Positions 1-10,748 of a stretch of 64,000 nt of DNA are shown here, piece after piece. Origin of the DNA: Tieghemostelium lacteum (lineage: Eukaryota; Evosea; Eumycetozoa; Dictyosteliales; Raperosteliaceae); the NCBI GenBank assembly GCA_001606155.1, contig LODT01000011.1, forward strand, positions 1 through 64,000, read 5' to 3'. Below the pieces are notes generated by a model that saw only the letters and a list, made by a program, of their open reading frames with translations, ran no database searches and was not told the DNA's origin. How positions within the stretch are numbered: position 1 is the first letter of the stretch; each line of letters opens with the position of its first letter. The translations under genes were made by a program, and so were the position numbers.

Positions 1-100
1 CCCTACCCTAACCCTACCCTACCCTACCCTACCCTACCCTACCCTACCCTACCCTACCCTACCCTACCCTACCCTACCCTACCCTACCCTACCCTACCCT
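1..100. repeat. Telomere repeat array (CCCTA)n
   Basis: About twenty tandem CCCTA units fill the first 100 bases, with one CCCTAA variant near base 6-11. Read toward the chromosome end this is TAGGG, so the window starts at a true chromosome terminus. Bases 101-125 hold degenerate units (CTAACCT, CACCTAACCT) that lead into subtelomeric DNA. D. discoideum lacks an obvious simple repeat of this sort at its ends, while some other dictyostelids have one; the species link is inference. Confidence 0.95.
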
Positions 101-260
101 CAGCTAACCTCACCTAACCTCTCTACCCACCAAAGTATTTGCTTACCGACTAGAGTTACAGAGAATTTACCTTCTTCTTTCTCCATACGCTTGTAGAATA
201 CCATCAATTACTTATATTACTCCTATGTATGCTAACCTACCCAATACGTGCATAGAAAAC

Positions 261-1100
261 CATCAATAACCTTAAACAACCTTCATTAACCTTCAATAAC
301 ATTCAATAACCTTCATCAACCTTCAATAACCTTCATTAACCTTCAACAACTTTGAACAACCTTTAATAACCTTCATTAACCTTCAATAACACTCATCAAC
401 CCTCAATAACCTTCATTAACCTTCAATAACTATCATTAACCTTCAATAACTATCATTAACTTTCATTAACCTTCATTAACCTTCATTAACCCTCAATAAC
501 CCTCATCAACCCTCAATAAACTTCAATAAACTTCAATAAACTTCAATAACCTTCATTAACCTTCATTAACCTTCAATAACCTTCAATAACCTTCAACAAC
601 ATTCATCAACCTTCATCAACCTCCAATAACCTTCATCAACCTCCAATAACCTTCATCAACCTTCATTAACCTTCAATAACCTTCAATAACCTTCAACAAC
701 CTTCAATAACCTTCAACAACTTTCAATAACCTTCAATAACATTCAATAACCTTCAATAACATTCAATAACCTTCAATAACATTCATTAACCTTCAATAAC
801 ATTCAATAACCTTCAATAACATTCAATAACATTCAATAACCTTCAACAACCCTCATCATCCCTCAATAACCTTCAACAACCATCAATAACCTTCAACAAC
901 CATCATTAACCTTCATTAACCTTCAATAACCATCATTAACATTCATTAACCATCATTAACCTTCATTAACCTTCATTAACCATCATTAACCTTCATTAAC
1001 CTTCATTAACCTTCAACAACCTTCAACAACCTTCATTAACTTTCATTAACCTTCATTAACTTTCATTAACCTTCATTAACCTTAAATAACCTTCATTAAC
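261..1100. repeat. Subtelomeric satellite of 10-bp units
   Basis: About 84 tandem decamers with consensus CTTCAWYAAC (main forms CTTCAATAAC and CTTCATTAAC, with CATCATTAAC, ATTCAATAAC and CTTCAACAAC variants). Every unit ends in AAC, or rarely AAA or ATC, and the register is kept without a single insertion or deletion over 840 bp, although single-base variants are common. Local higher-order patterns occur: CTTCAATAAC alternates with ATTCAATAAC around 731-841, and CATTAAC-type units cluster around 911-1000. The array decays after 1100. No coding potential is apparent, since a 10-bp unit shifts frame each copy. Confidence 0.93.
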
Positions 1101-1796
1101 CTTCCAATAACCTCTAAAACTTTCCAACAATCTCCAATACCATTTTCCAAAACCCTCCAACAATATCCAATACCTTTTAACAATCTTCAATACCTTCCAA
1201 CATTAATACACTGCCTTTCATTCAAATAATTATAACCAATTTCAATCAGATTCAACCTAATCAAACCAACATTATAATCCAAAATCATCATCAAAATATA
1301 TTTGAAATCCTGCTATTGTATATTAACTTTATTGATGACTTTACAAATGGGTTTGCAAAAAAATTGTTGTGCATCCAGTTCTACAATGGAAATACCTAAT
1401 TGCAGTATTGTACTATTTTATTACTATAGTCATATCATATATCAGGAAATTTATAAATTAACATATAGTATTTTACTTAAAGCACCTATCCTACTGGAAA
1501 TGTTGGTTTATTTTCAATGCTATACTATAAAGCAAGTATAAAAAGTGCTCTTATGTATTTAAAATATTTATACATTAATAATGGATAATTTTACATCTTT
1601 TAAAATGTACAATAGCATCTTGATCAGTTAAGAGAATTAAAAATAAATTTGGATTTTTGCGTTATTTGAAAAATTTAAATTTTTGTTAAAAAATTTCAGA
1701 AAATTAAAAATAGTCCTTGCATTGTATTATTACTGTTATAAATAAATATCACAGTTTGTATAATATATAATTACAAATATATAATTATCACTTCAA
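1101..1796. other. Subtelomere-to-gene transition, no gene seen
   Basis: Degenerate satellite-like pieces (CTTCCAATAAC, TCTCCAATAC) fade out by about 1200. The rest is plain AT-rich DNA leading into the first gene. A 79-codon open frame at 1302-1541 has no recognisable features and is not called. Confidence 0.6.
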
Positions 1797-3301
1797 ATGA
1801 GTGGAATTACAAATAATTATGAATGTAAAGAAGACTTTGAAGGTATTGATATAGCATTAGGTTTTATATTAACTATTGGTATTATAATTTCATTTTTACC
1901 GCAAGTATGTTTATAATAGAATGATAATGAAAACTATATAATCATTAACATTTAGTACTAAATTCTTTATAGATTATTGTATTAATATGGAAAAAGAATG
2001 TGGATGGTCTTTCTGTTATTAGTTGTTGTTTTAATTATGTAAATTGTATGTGTAATTTTGTTAATATCTTATATTTGAATTGGTTTGTTTTTGACTGTTG
2101 TAATTCAATGACATCATGGACATGTTTTAAAAATATCCTACCAATGTTGCAAATGCTTTCACCTTTTATTTCTACTTTTGTTGTATTTGTATTGTACACT
2201 GTATATCGTCCTAGACTACCACCACAATCTGAATACAAAAAGCAATTAGAAAATCTTAAAAATCAACAACAACCCGAACAAAATGTAGAAGAAGAAAAAA
2301 AAGAAATGGAAAATAATATTATTCTACCAAATGAAGAACAATTAAACTCACTTGAAACAAGTCAACAGAGACTAGGAGATGATATTGAATTGACTGAACA
2401 ACAACAACAAAGAGTAGGTTCTAAAAACTATGTATCTGAGAAATCATTTCATTTAAAAGTTGGTAGAAATCAAGTAGAAAAGTTCATTATTAAAATGGAT
2501 TGGTATTCACAACCATTTTTTTGGATAAGTGTTGTTTTCAGTATCATTTTCTTTTTTATTGGTCTAGCAATTGCATTGAAATTGGGTGGAAAAGCTAAAC
2601 CTTTGAATGGCTATGCATTTGCAATTGGTATTCTTGCATCTATATTTGTTTTCCTTCAATGGTTACCACAAATCTATACTACATGGATATCACAAGAGAT
2701 TGGCAGTCTTAGCTTAGTTTCACTATGTATACAAGCTCCTGGTTCATTATTAGTTGTTATTTTTCAATGGGATCAAAATTGGTCAACATGGTTCCCTTAT
2801 CTAGCTACTTCAGTTCAAGGTTTCATTCTCATTGGTATATGTGTATACTTTATCATTAGAGATAAAAAGAAAAAGAAAAGAGAGAAAAAACTACAAAAAC
2901 TACAGCAACTAAAACAGCAACCTGAGCAAGATGATCAGAAAAATGAGAATAAACAATATCATCAAGAACCAGTACAGGATCTAAAACAAAATGAAATTGA
3001 GCAAGAACAACAACAACCTGAACAACAACAACAACAACCTGAACAACAGCAGCAACCTGAACAACAACAACAACCTGAACAACAACAACAACCTGAACAA
3101 CAACAACAACAACCTGAACAACAACAACAACAACCTGAACAACAACAACAACCTGAACAACAACAAAACCAAGAAATTGAATATGATCAGAAACAGAATG
3201 AACAAATCCAACAACCAACACAGGAACAACATCAAAGTGATACTTATGACGATAATAGACAGTTCACTCCAAATATTGATCAGGAAAACTCAAATGTTTA
3301 A
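1797..3301 (+). CDS. PQ-loop repeat membrane transporter (SLC66/cystinosin-like) with Gln/Pro tail
   Basis: Two exons are inferred, 1797-1904 and 1973-3301, separated by a 68-nt intron (GTATGT to AG). The join restores a first PQ-loop, with the end of exon 1 reading FLPQ and exon 2 continuing as a basic loop and a VDGLS motif. The second PQ-loop (WLPQIYTTW, then GSLSLVSL) lies about 100 residues before the tail. Several hydrophobic segments fit the seven-helix PQ-loop/SWEET-like fold, whose members export amino acids or sugars from lysosomes or other compartments. The predicted length is 478 residues. The N-terminal third has an acidic, Gln-rich cytosolic loop. The last ~110 residues are a repeat built on PEQQQQ, encoded by near-perfect CAA runs, typical of dictyostelids. 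It is the first gene after the telomere. The substrate cannot be told. Confidence 0.82.
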
Positions 3302-3463
3302 ACATTATCTGTACCAAACCAATCTGTATTGTAACGACATGTAACATTATATATAAAATTATATACAAAAATCTTTGGAAATATATACGAATCACATCCA
3401 AAGTAAAATTTAAATATACACTATTTATACAATATCAGTTTATTTGATTTCTTATTAGAATTA

Positions 3464-4246
3464 TTATTGATCTTGAAAGAATGAAATTATTAAATTTGGA
3501 TAAAGATCTTGTTGTATTTTTGAATTATTAGCTCTTTCCACACCATCTTCAATTACCAGGTCAGGGATAATACCTCTTCTTGAGAGTATTAATGATTTTA
3601 TAAGATTTGGTGTAAATTCAGGATGTCCTTGAAAAGATAGGAATTGTTTATCTTTAATCATCATATGATTATCACATAGTTCATTACTAGCCAATACCTT
3701 AAAACCATCAGGTACAGAAGAGACAATTTGTTTATTCAAACAAATGATATTCTTATTCTCTTGTATTGAATAACTATTGTTATAGAGTTGGTTATAGTTC
3801 TCTAAAAATTTAATATCCTTACACTGAGAGGTATTCATTGAAAATTGGTGATCTGAAACTTGCCAACCTTTATCATTACTAATAACTGAACCACCAGGTA
3901 ACGCTGATGCAATGGCTTGATGTCCAAAGCATATACCAACAGTTTTAATTTTATTTTCATTAAAAAACTTTATATATTCTTTTAGTTTGTGAATCCAAGG
4001 TTTGTCATCATTTACTGATGACCTACTACCTGATATTACAAATCCATGATATCTATTACCTTTTAGTATATCCTCTTTTAGAGGGAACTCATCTTCGACC
4101 AATTCAAATACTGATAAATCTACTTTGGTATTCAATGTATTGGCATTTAGAAGGTTCTTAAATTGAATATCAATATCTCCATATTCTTTTTTAATTTCTG
4201 GAATAAAAGAATCACATTTCAATAGTCCTAAATTCAATCTCTTCAT
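3464..4246 (-). CDS. Class I glutamine amidotransferase-like protein (GMP synthase GATase type)
   Basis: A single-exon protein of 260 residues. It has the nucleophile elbow GICFGHQ with Cys106 and the His-Glu pair in FQGHPEF (His208, Glu210), so the Cys-His-Glu triad of class I GATases is complete. An oxyanion-type segment (GFVISGSRSS) lies at residues 68-76. The length and lack of a synthetase domain match the free-standing GMP-synthase-like GATase1 proteins found in fungi, plants and amoebae; some plant members are gamma-glutamyl peptidases. The substrate is therefore unknown: ammonia transfer or peptide hydrolysis are both possible. It is divergent from the HIG1 gene, with a ~300-bp AT-rich spacer. 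Confidence 0.85.
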   Translation of the reverse strand: MKRLNLGLLKCDSFIPEIKKEYGDIDIQFKNLLNANTLNTKVDLSVFELVEDEFPLKEDILKGNRYHGFVISGSRSSVNDDKPWIHKLKEYIKFFNENKIKTVGICFGHQAIASALPGGSVISNDKGWQVSDHQFSMNTSQCKDIKFLENYNQLYNNSYSIQENKNIICLNKQIVSSVPDGFKVLASNELCDNHMMIKDKQFLSFQGHPEFTPNLIKSLILSRRGIIPDLVIEDGVERANNSKIQQDLYPNLIISFFQDQ

Positions 4247-4545
4247 TTTAATTTAATATATAGCAGTAAAACTATTGATGTCACAAAAACTTGATTAAAA
4301 AATACTACTTTTACTAATCTATCTTGACTAATCTATTTTCAGTAAAGATCTGACACAAATTCAAATTATTTCGCAATTTCTATGTCACAAGATTTATAAA
4401 TCAACGAAATTTCACTTTGGAAAGTAAATGTAAAAAAAAAAAATAATATAAATTTTAAAAAAAATATGCACCGGTGCATTTTTCATACAGAATAACAATT
4501 AACACCAAAAATAATAAAGACAAATATCTCCTAAATTAAAAAGAA

Positions 4546-4881
4546 ATGGCAGATAATAATAATAATAATAATGATGTCAAAGAAGGATCTATATTTCATA
4601 ACATTTCAAGAAAGTTTACAATTCCACCACCACCAAAGAATATTGCAGAGGGTATAAAGAGAGATTATGTACTAGTAGGTGGTTTACTATTGACAGTAGG
4701 TGCTCTCTCTGCTGGTATTTGGAATCATAGTAAAGGAGGTTCACAATTGACAACCAATAGATTATTAAAAGGTAGAATTTGGGCACAAGCCTTCACTGTT
4801 TGTGCAATGGGTTATTATGCATGGGCTTATCAAAAAGAAGTTGATGATGAAGAAAAGAAAAGAAAAGTAATCCTTACATAA
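4546..4881 (+). CDS. HIG1-domain protein, respiratory supercomplex factor-like
   Basis: 111 residues in one exon. After a short Asn-run N-terminus come two hydrophobic segments (about residues 42-62 and 78-96) joined by a polar loop containing TTNRLLKGRIWAQAFTV. This matches the HIG1 domain pattern, in which an N/R...R..Q..T motif links two membrane helices. Members such as yeast Rcf1 and human HIGD1A sit in the mitochondrial inner membrane and modulate cytochrome c oxidase and supercomplexes. The C-terminus is strongly charged, as in the family. The length is typical. Assignment is from motif reading only. Confidence 0.8.
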   Translation: MADNNNNNNDVKEGSIFHNISRKFTIPPPPKNIAEGIKRDYVLVGGLLLTVGALSAGIWNHSKGGSQLTTNRLLKGRIWAQAFTVCAMGYYAWAYQKEVDDEEKKRKVILT

Positions 4882-5097
4882 AATAATCATAAAATAGAAT
4901 GAATATATAGAACAATTGAAAAAACAAACTTTTTGTACAAAAATAATACCACCAATATAATAAATGTTTAAAACATCCGACTCAAATAAATACTATTATT
5001 TATATTTCAAAACACAACTACTTCTTCTTCCCTTCCTCTTCTTTAATTTACTATACAAATAAGATAAATACAAATATTTATTAATTTGGTTCAAACT

Positions 5098-5795
5098 TTA
5101 AATTCCAATTTTTCTTGAAATGACTAGAATTAAAAGAACTATACCAAAAATGGAACCTATATAATATAACACCTTCTTTCTTGATTTCATTTTCTCTTTT
5201 TCTACACCTTTACAGCATGATGCAGATACAACAAATATACATGGTATTAAAAATCCAAATAATACAGAGATACAAACTACAACTGATGGTTTTAATTGTC
5301 GGTCTGTTTATAAAGAGTTAGTATATTATGAATTCTTTAAGTTGTAATAGATAACATACCATCCATTGGATTAACAGCTTCAAAACCTACTTCAAAATTT
5401 GAACTATCACTACTTTCGCCATCTAAGAAAATGACAAATTTACCTTTATCAATAATAACTTGTGGTGATGGTTCAGTGATGGTACCTGTAATCTCTTGTG
5501 TTGGTGATACAGCTAAATTATCACCATTGAGAATCTTTAGAGTATTACCACTACTGATATTGGCAACCAGTACTTGAACTCTAATGGTTTTTGCCAAATA
5601 GGCATTACCAACATCTGGTAAAACTTTCCAACATGTTTGTGGTATAGATTCTGCTGATACCACTATTCCTGAGTGAACTGATGTGAATTCACAAACATCA
5701 GCTGCATACTGTGATTTTACATGACATATATTACATAGTAAAAATATAAAAAAACAAAATTGTATTGTCTTCAAAGAGCTACTATTCAATTTCAT
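5098..5795 (-). CDS. Unknown signal-peptide protein with two C-terminal membrane segments
   Basis: Two exons are inferred: 5360-5795 and 5098-5303, with a 56-nt intron (GTATGT...ACAG). The start at 5795 is chosen because it directly precedes a good signal peptide (Lys-Leu-Asn, then a long hydrophobic run ending ...CHVKSQ); an in-frame ATG lies at 5846. The predicted product has 213 residues. After cleavage comes a ~130-residue extracellular-type domain with two early cysteines and a beta-rich pattern (VVSAESIPQTC, VIIDKGKFVIFLDG). Exon 2 then adds two hydrophobic segments flanking a short loop with paired Cys and many Lys/Arg. No family was recognised. It lies just downstream of, and in the same direction as, a membrane aspartic protease gene. 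Confidence 0.65.
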
Positions 5796-6068
5796 TTTCT
5801 TACAAATAATATTAAATTCGATCCCGACCAACTGAAAAGATATCAAAAAATAAAAAAAAAATAAAATACTTTAGAAGCAAGATGTGATATGAGATTCAAA
5901 AAAAAAAAAAAAAAAAAAAGTTGTAATAAAAAATTTAGTTTATAATAAGTTATTTATTTACAAAATAATGCCGAGTTTATGTGATTATTCAAATAAATTG
6001 TGGTTATAAAAATTTATATTGAATAGTGTCAAATTTGAAGTGGTATTATTATTATTATTAAAATGGAA

Positions 6069-7976
6069 CTATTTTTCATCATCAATGGATAAATCATCAT
6101 CCATTAGAGATGAAGTATCACCAACTGAGGATTGTGGTAACATTTGCATAGTGTTATCTAATTTATAGTAGTAATTCTTTAGAGTTTCCAATAATCTCTT
6201 TTTATGTATAAGATAACCAGTCAAAATACAAATAAACACCAAAACAGCAACACATGATAAGATAATGGTTACAATCTTCCATGGTTTCATTTTTGAATGT
6301 AGAGTAAATTGTACGGTATGAACTGAAGTGGAGGACTTTAAATCCCAAATCTGACATTGAATCTGAACATTTCCATAGCCACTTGACATTACCATCATGG
6401 TTACAATTCCATTGTAATCTGACATGTTACGTATAATCTGTAATGATGAGGGATAGAATTGTGCTGATCCTGAGAGTATTTGGAATTCCACAATGATAGC
6501 ATTCAAAGCTACAACGGTTGAAGAGTTGATGGTAGATTGAATCTGTACAGTTAGGGCTCTATCGTAGAGTTGTCCCTCATTAGTTTGTTGTTGGTCTCCA
6601 TCAATTTTAACTAGTTGATAGCTATCCGATTGTGTATAGATACTATTACACTGAGATATTGGTGCAAATCCAATTTGACCACGTTCTCTATTGTAATGTA
6701 CATTATAGTTTTGGAGAACTACATCACCAACCAGTATTCCAATATCAGTGTTGTAAGGTATAGTTTGTATACCAAAACAATAGTAAAATGGTTGGTCATC
6801 TAAAGGTATCAAATAGAGACTAGGTTTGATTTCCAATGTGAAATTTGATATCCCACTACTACCAGGTATAACTAAATGAAATGTAGGATAGATACTAATA
6901 TCCTCAATAAGATGACATTTACCTAACCAAAAGTAATCTAACCCAAACCCAGGCAATGTAGGATACCTCTGTGTTAGAAATAGGGTAAACGGGATATATA
7001 TAGCCTGATTGAGAATAAGCAGACTAGTACCTGAATCTACTACATTAACTTTCCCAAATGCAGATGATGGTATATTTAATGCCGTTCCATCAATATGTAC
7101 ATCCATAATATTTATAGAATAAAATTTTTCATTGGTTATATTGGTATATAACATGGGTCCTAATTGCGAGGAATTATCAACACCTCCTAAAACCAATACA
7201 CCACCATGTTGACCCATACACATTGAAAAGCTATCAGATAGATTATTTTGCTGTACAATTTTACTAAATATAGAGTCACCGTTATTGGGATCTAAACTCT
7301 GATAACTTAAACCTAGAATTCCATCATTTGGAATTTGATTCTGTTCCTCTTGTGATAGAGGACACGATAAATGTGAAAATGTAAGTGACTCTCTTTGAAT
7401 AGCACCAAAGGTAGCCATGGCTTGATAGTCACCCAGTGTAACTTGATCATAGACTAGATATCCATCTAGAAATGATTGATCTGCAAATGTCAAATTAAAG
7501 AGACATGATTGACCATCATTCCCACATCTCAAAGACGGACATTTACTACTATCTGAACATTGCACTAGTTGACTAGTTGCACTCCAACTAGCCAAATATG
7601 TACCGTCCATATTGGCACTAGAGCACAAACACTTTGATTTGGTATCTCTACTTCTATATAAATAACATTCTGGTGACGGTATTGCGAGTGCTGTACTGCC
7701 AGTATCAACAATAACCGTAAACATCTGAGGTGGATTACCAACTAGTATTGGTATATAAAATTCAAATGTAGTTAAACCACCATACATTATAATACTACTT
7801 ATAGAATCTAATGACTCTAAATATTTCATTTCCTTCTGACCAATAACAATACTATCACTAGTCTTTTTAATTTTTTTTCTAACATTTAGCCTTCTACATT
7901 GAACTTTATAGGGTTCATATAATAGTAATATAATAACAACACATATGGCTAATAGTGTTGTCTTGTTGTTTATCAT
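6069..7976 (-). CDS. Membrane-anchored pepsin-family aspartic protease
   Basis: 635 residues in one exon. A signal peptide or anchor is at residues 1-27. The first catalytic motif is DTGST (residues 91-95), followed by a Tyr-free flap region, and the second is DSGTS (314-318). Both Asp-Thr/Ser-Gly motifs are intact and spaced as in two-lobed pepsin-like (A1) proteases. After the C-terminal lobe comes an extra ~120-residue beta-rich stretch, then a single membrane helix (about 565-590) and a short acidic, Ser-rich cytosolic tail. The layout suggests a type I membrane protease of the secretory or endolysosomal system. Several cysteine pairs occur in the N-terminal lobe. The upstream spacer is long and has GT-rich boxes. 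Confidence 0.88.
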   Translation of the reverse strand: MINNKTTLLAICVVIILLLYEPYKVQCRRLNVRKKIKKTSDSIVIGQKEMKYLESLDSISSIIMYGGLTTFEFYIPILVGNPPQMFTVIVDTGSTALAIPSPECYLYRSRDTKSKCLCSSANMDGTYLASWSATSQLVQCSDSSKCPSLRCGNDGQSCLFNLTFADQSFLDGYLVYDQVTLGDYQAMATFGAIQRESLTFSHLSCPLSQEEQNQIPNDGILGLSYQSLDPNNGDSIFSKIVQQNNLSDSFSMCMGQHGGVLVLGGVDNSSQLGPMLYTNITNEKFYSINIMDVHIDGTALNIPSSAFGKVNVVDSGTSLLILNQAIYIPFTLFLTQRYPTLPGFGLDYFWLGKCHLIEDISIYPTFHLVIPGSSGISNFTLEIKPSLYLIPLDDQPFYYCFGIQTIPYNTDIGILVGDVVLQNYNVHYNRERGQIGFAPISQCNSIYTQSDSYQLVKIDGDQQQTNEGQLYDRALTVQIQSTINSSTVVALNAIIVEFQILSGSAQFYPSSLQIIRNMSDYNGIVTMMVMSSGYGNVQIQCQIWDLKSSTSVHTVQFTLHSKMKPWKIVTIILSCVAVLVFICILTGYLIHKKRLLETLKNYYYKLDNTMQMLPQSSVGDTSSLMDDDLSIDDEK

Positions 7977-10748
7977 TCTATAACTGTTGTTGTGGTGGTG
8001 GTGTTGTTGTTGTTGTTGTTGTACCTATTATTAAAACACACATTTAACTGAAACTCTTATTATATCACCAGATCTATGTTTTAAAAAAGAATTCTGGTCC
8101 TCTATTTCCTAGAATGTGTAAATCTAATGTGTTGAATGTGCTACACTGCTGCTATGTGTGAATTATTTTATATATATTATATTTTAGATGGAAGTTTGAC
8201 CTGTCAGTCAATCAAAAAATTTAAAAAAAAAATAATTTTATTCAAAATCTAATTTTTATTTTTCCTTTTATTTTTTACAACCCACTAAACACTCACAGAT
8301 TTGGAAATTTTTGTTCTCAACTATATTGCAATTTAAATATTGAAAAAATGGTACCTATTCAACGAATTTCCATCTAAACAATTCGGTTCTAAAAATTTCC
8401 AATATCTATCATTATAATAACAACTATTGTTTTTGTTGTGTGTTTGTTTAGGGGTGTAAGTAAAATTATAAATGTGTGGTGTGAATGTATGTATTATTAC
8501 CAAAAAGAATGATATTGTTTATATTTTTTGTATTTTATTCCAATTCATTGATTGTTAATCTCAAACTCCAATACAATGAATCATTGTAACACGTGTGTAA
8601 AAGAGTGTGTGAGGAATTTAGTTATAATAAAGCTCATTTTAGTTCTCTGATAGAGTTAAACACAGTGTGGGTGTGGTGGGAAGAGAAATAAATAAATGAT
8701 GATGAGATTTGTGGTAATATCAGGAGGTGTGGTGGGTTTTAAAAAATTTTTTTCGTGGGGTGTACATTGTTTAAAAACTCCTAGGATAGTAGTGTACTAC
8801 ACAAGCTTTAAAAATTAAAGCCAAAATTTTGATTGTATTACCAGTAGTATTCATACTTGATCGTGTATGCAAATGTGTATATATATACACCCTCCACTGT
8901 CTCTCATTTAATGGTATAATTACACCCACATTACAATGAATATTTGAAAAAAAAAACAAAAAACAAGTAACAAACAAACGGAGCAGAGCAGTGTTATCTT
9001 TTGGTATTTTAAGAGTTACAATATTTAAATTAATTTAAAATAATAGTTATAATTTCATACCATAAAGTAAGATGGTATATTATAGTAATTGCCATATGGT
9101 AATTACAATTAATTGTTGTTTATTTTAAAGAATATTCTTTACAATAACTTATCTGCAAACATGTGCAACCAGAGAGGAGCAGTGAAATTTAAAAATCATT
9201 AACCAAAAAAAGATGCTGAATATAAATGGGGATGGATGTATACCCTCTTGCAGATATAAATCCTTACCTATAAGTTCATTGCTTTAAAAATTTTTTTTTT
9301 CCATTTTAAATATATATAGACTTAAATATATACATTCACCAAAAATAAATTAATTCCACACCTCTTTAGCCCTCATCCACATTTTTAATAATTATTATTT
9401 AAAATATTTCATTGTTAAAATAATTTTTAATATTTATAAATAATAATAATAATAATAATAATATAATAAATTTAGAAGTGTGCATCATCAAAGCAGAAAT
9501 TACAATTTTTTCATAACACATTTTATATAATAACAATAAAATCCTCACTCAAATCCTCAGATCTTCATTCAAATATTATAAATATATAATATCATATAAA
9601 TTCAGTTCAGAGGGGTAATTATTTTTTAGTATTAGAATTTCATATCTCACCAACACACTCATTGAAATTATAACAATAGAGACAAAAGACATTACAGACA
9701 GAAAAGAATACATTTATATCTTTTTTTCATTGTATCATTGAATTGGGTGTTAATAGATCCATTTATTTATATATTTTAAACACCACTTTGTTTTATCTTT
9801 TTAAAAACAATATATTTATATTTTTAACCCAGATATTACTTGTGTGTTTGTTTTTATGTGTGTGTTTTAACATATTTTCAACACTACCTCCATTGCAGTG
9901 CACTAAGGTCTTTAGGGTGTTGTTGGATATTTTTAAAACAAATATATACACTTTTTTTTTAATTTAAAAATATATTTAAAAATATTAAATCTCTAATATA
10001 TTGTTGCCATTTACAACATTTATTTTTAATTATTGTCAATAGCAATTCCCCAATTCTCAATGTGCAATTGATATTGGTTACATCAGAACAGCTGTCAAAA
10101 TTTTAAAATTAAAAAAAAAAAACCCAATTATATTTTAAAAACAATATCATTATACTTGTTGTTATATCAATTGTAAATACCCAAAAAAACCCATTTTTCT
10201 ATAGAGCTTAGAAAAAATAACTGTCAAAATTCTCACTTAATGTTTTGATAATTTTCAGGACACAATTAGTAATTCCAAAAGTTTTTTTATTCTATATATA
10301 TAATATTCTTTTTTTATACATATATTTTACATCTCACCCTATATCAAATATAATTTTCCCATTGCTTGTTCTATTTTTGTGTTCATAAATCATCAACGAC
10401 AATAGTGTTGTCTTTTCATTCGGTAAAAGACATTACAACTTTAAAGTTTATAGCTTGTACATCTGCTTCTATTATTATTGTTGTTGTTTAATTTATTGTC
10501 ATTATCAATTTTCGAATTTCTCCCCACCTAATTATCACACACTACTACCACCATTTATTTAACTGAAAATCAATTTCACAAACCCCCAACCATCACTAAA
10601 TTGCATTTACCACCATTTCAATTAATTTCAAAACATAAACCATATTTCAAATATTTAAATCATTAAATCAAGCAAGAAATTAATATCTGTTAAATTATAT
10701 ACTATAGTATTTAGATATTAAAATATCTATTTATTTTCAAACCCAGAA
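7977..10748. other. Long AT-rich spacer between divergent genes, no gene seen
   Basis: 2.8 kb with no convincing coding region or RNA gene. Small open frames at 8771-8977 (minus) and 9743-9967 (plus) lack any domain, start context or codon bias and are not called. The segment carries homopolymer A/T runs, an AAT microsatellite near 9440-9470, CT/GT-rich boxes near the aspartic protease side, and plain AT-rich sequence. It probably holds the promoters of the two flanking divergent genes. Confidence 0.6.
8661..8740. promoter_or_regulatory. GT-rich (G-box-like) cluster upstream of the aspartic protease
   Basis: Two GT-rich blocks, CACAGTGTGGGTGTGGTGGG (8661-8680) and GGAGGTGTGGTGGGTTTT (8723-8740), stand out in otherwise AT-rich DNA about 0.7 kb upstream of the minus-strand start at 7976. 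GT/CA-rich boxes of this type bind the developmental factor GBF in D. discoideum. That they act this way here is inference. Confidence 0.4.

Noticed and set aside
261-1100. CRISPR-like array
   Set aside because: Units are contiguous decamers without spacers, in a eukaryotic telomere setting.
1302-1541. 79-codon open frame next to the satellite
   Set aside because: Lacks any domain, sits in decayed subtelomeric DNA and has no convincing start context.
2856-3235. Antisense frames rich in Val or Leu opposite the Gln/Pro tail
   Set aside because: Shadows of a CAA/CCT repeat on the other strand.
9743-9967. 74-codon frame in the long spacer
   Set aside because: Phe/Leu-rich translation of AT-rich DNA with no homology or splice support.
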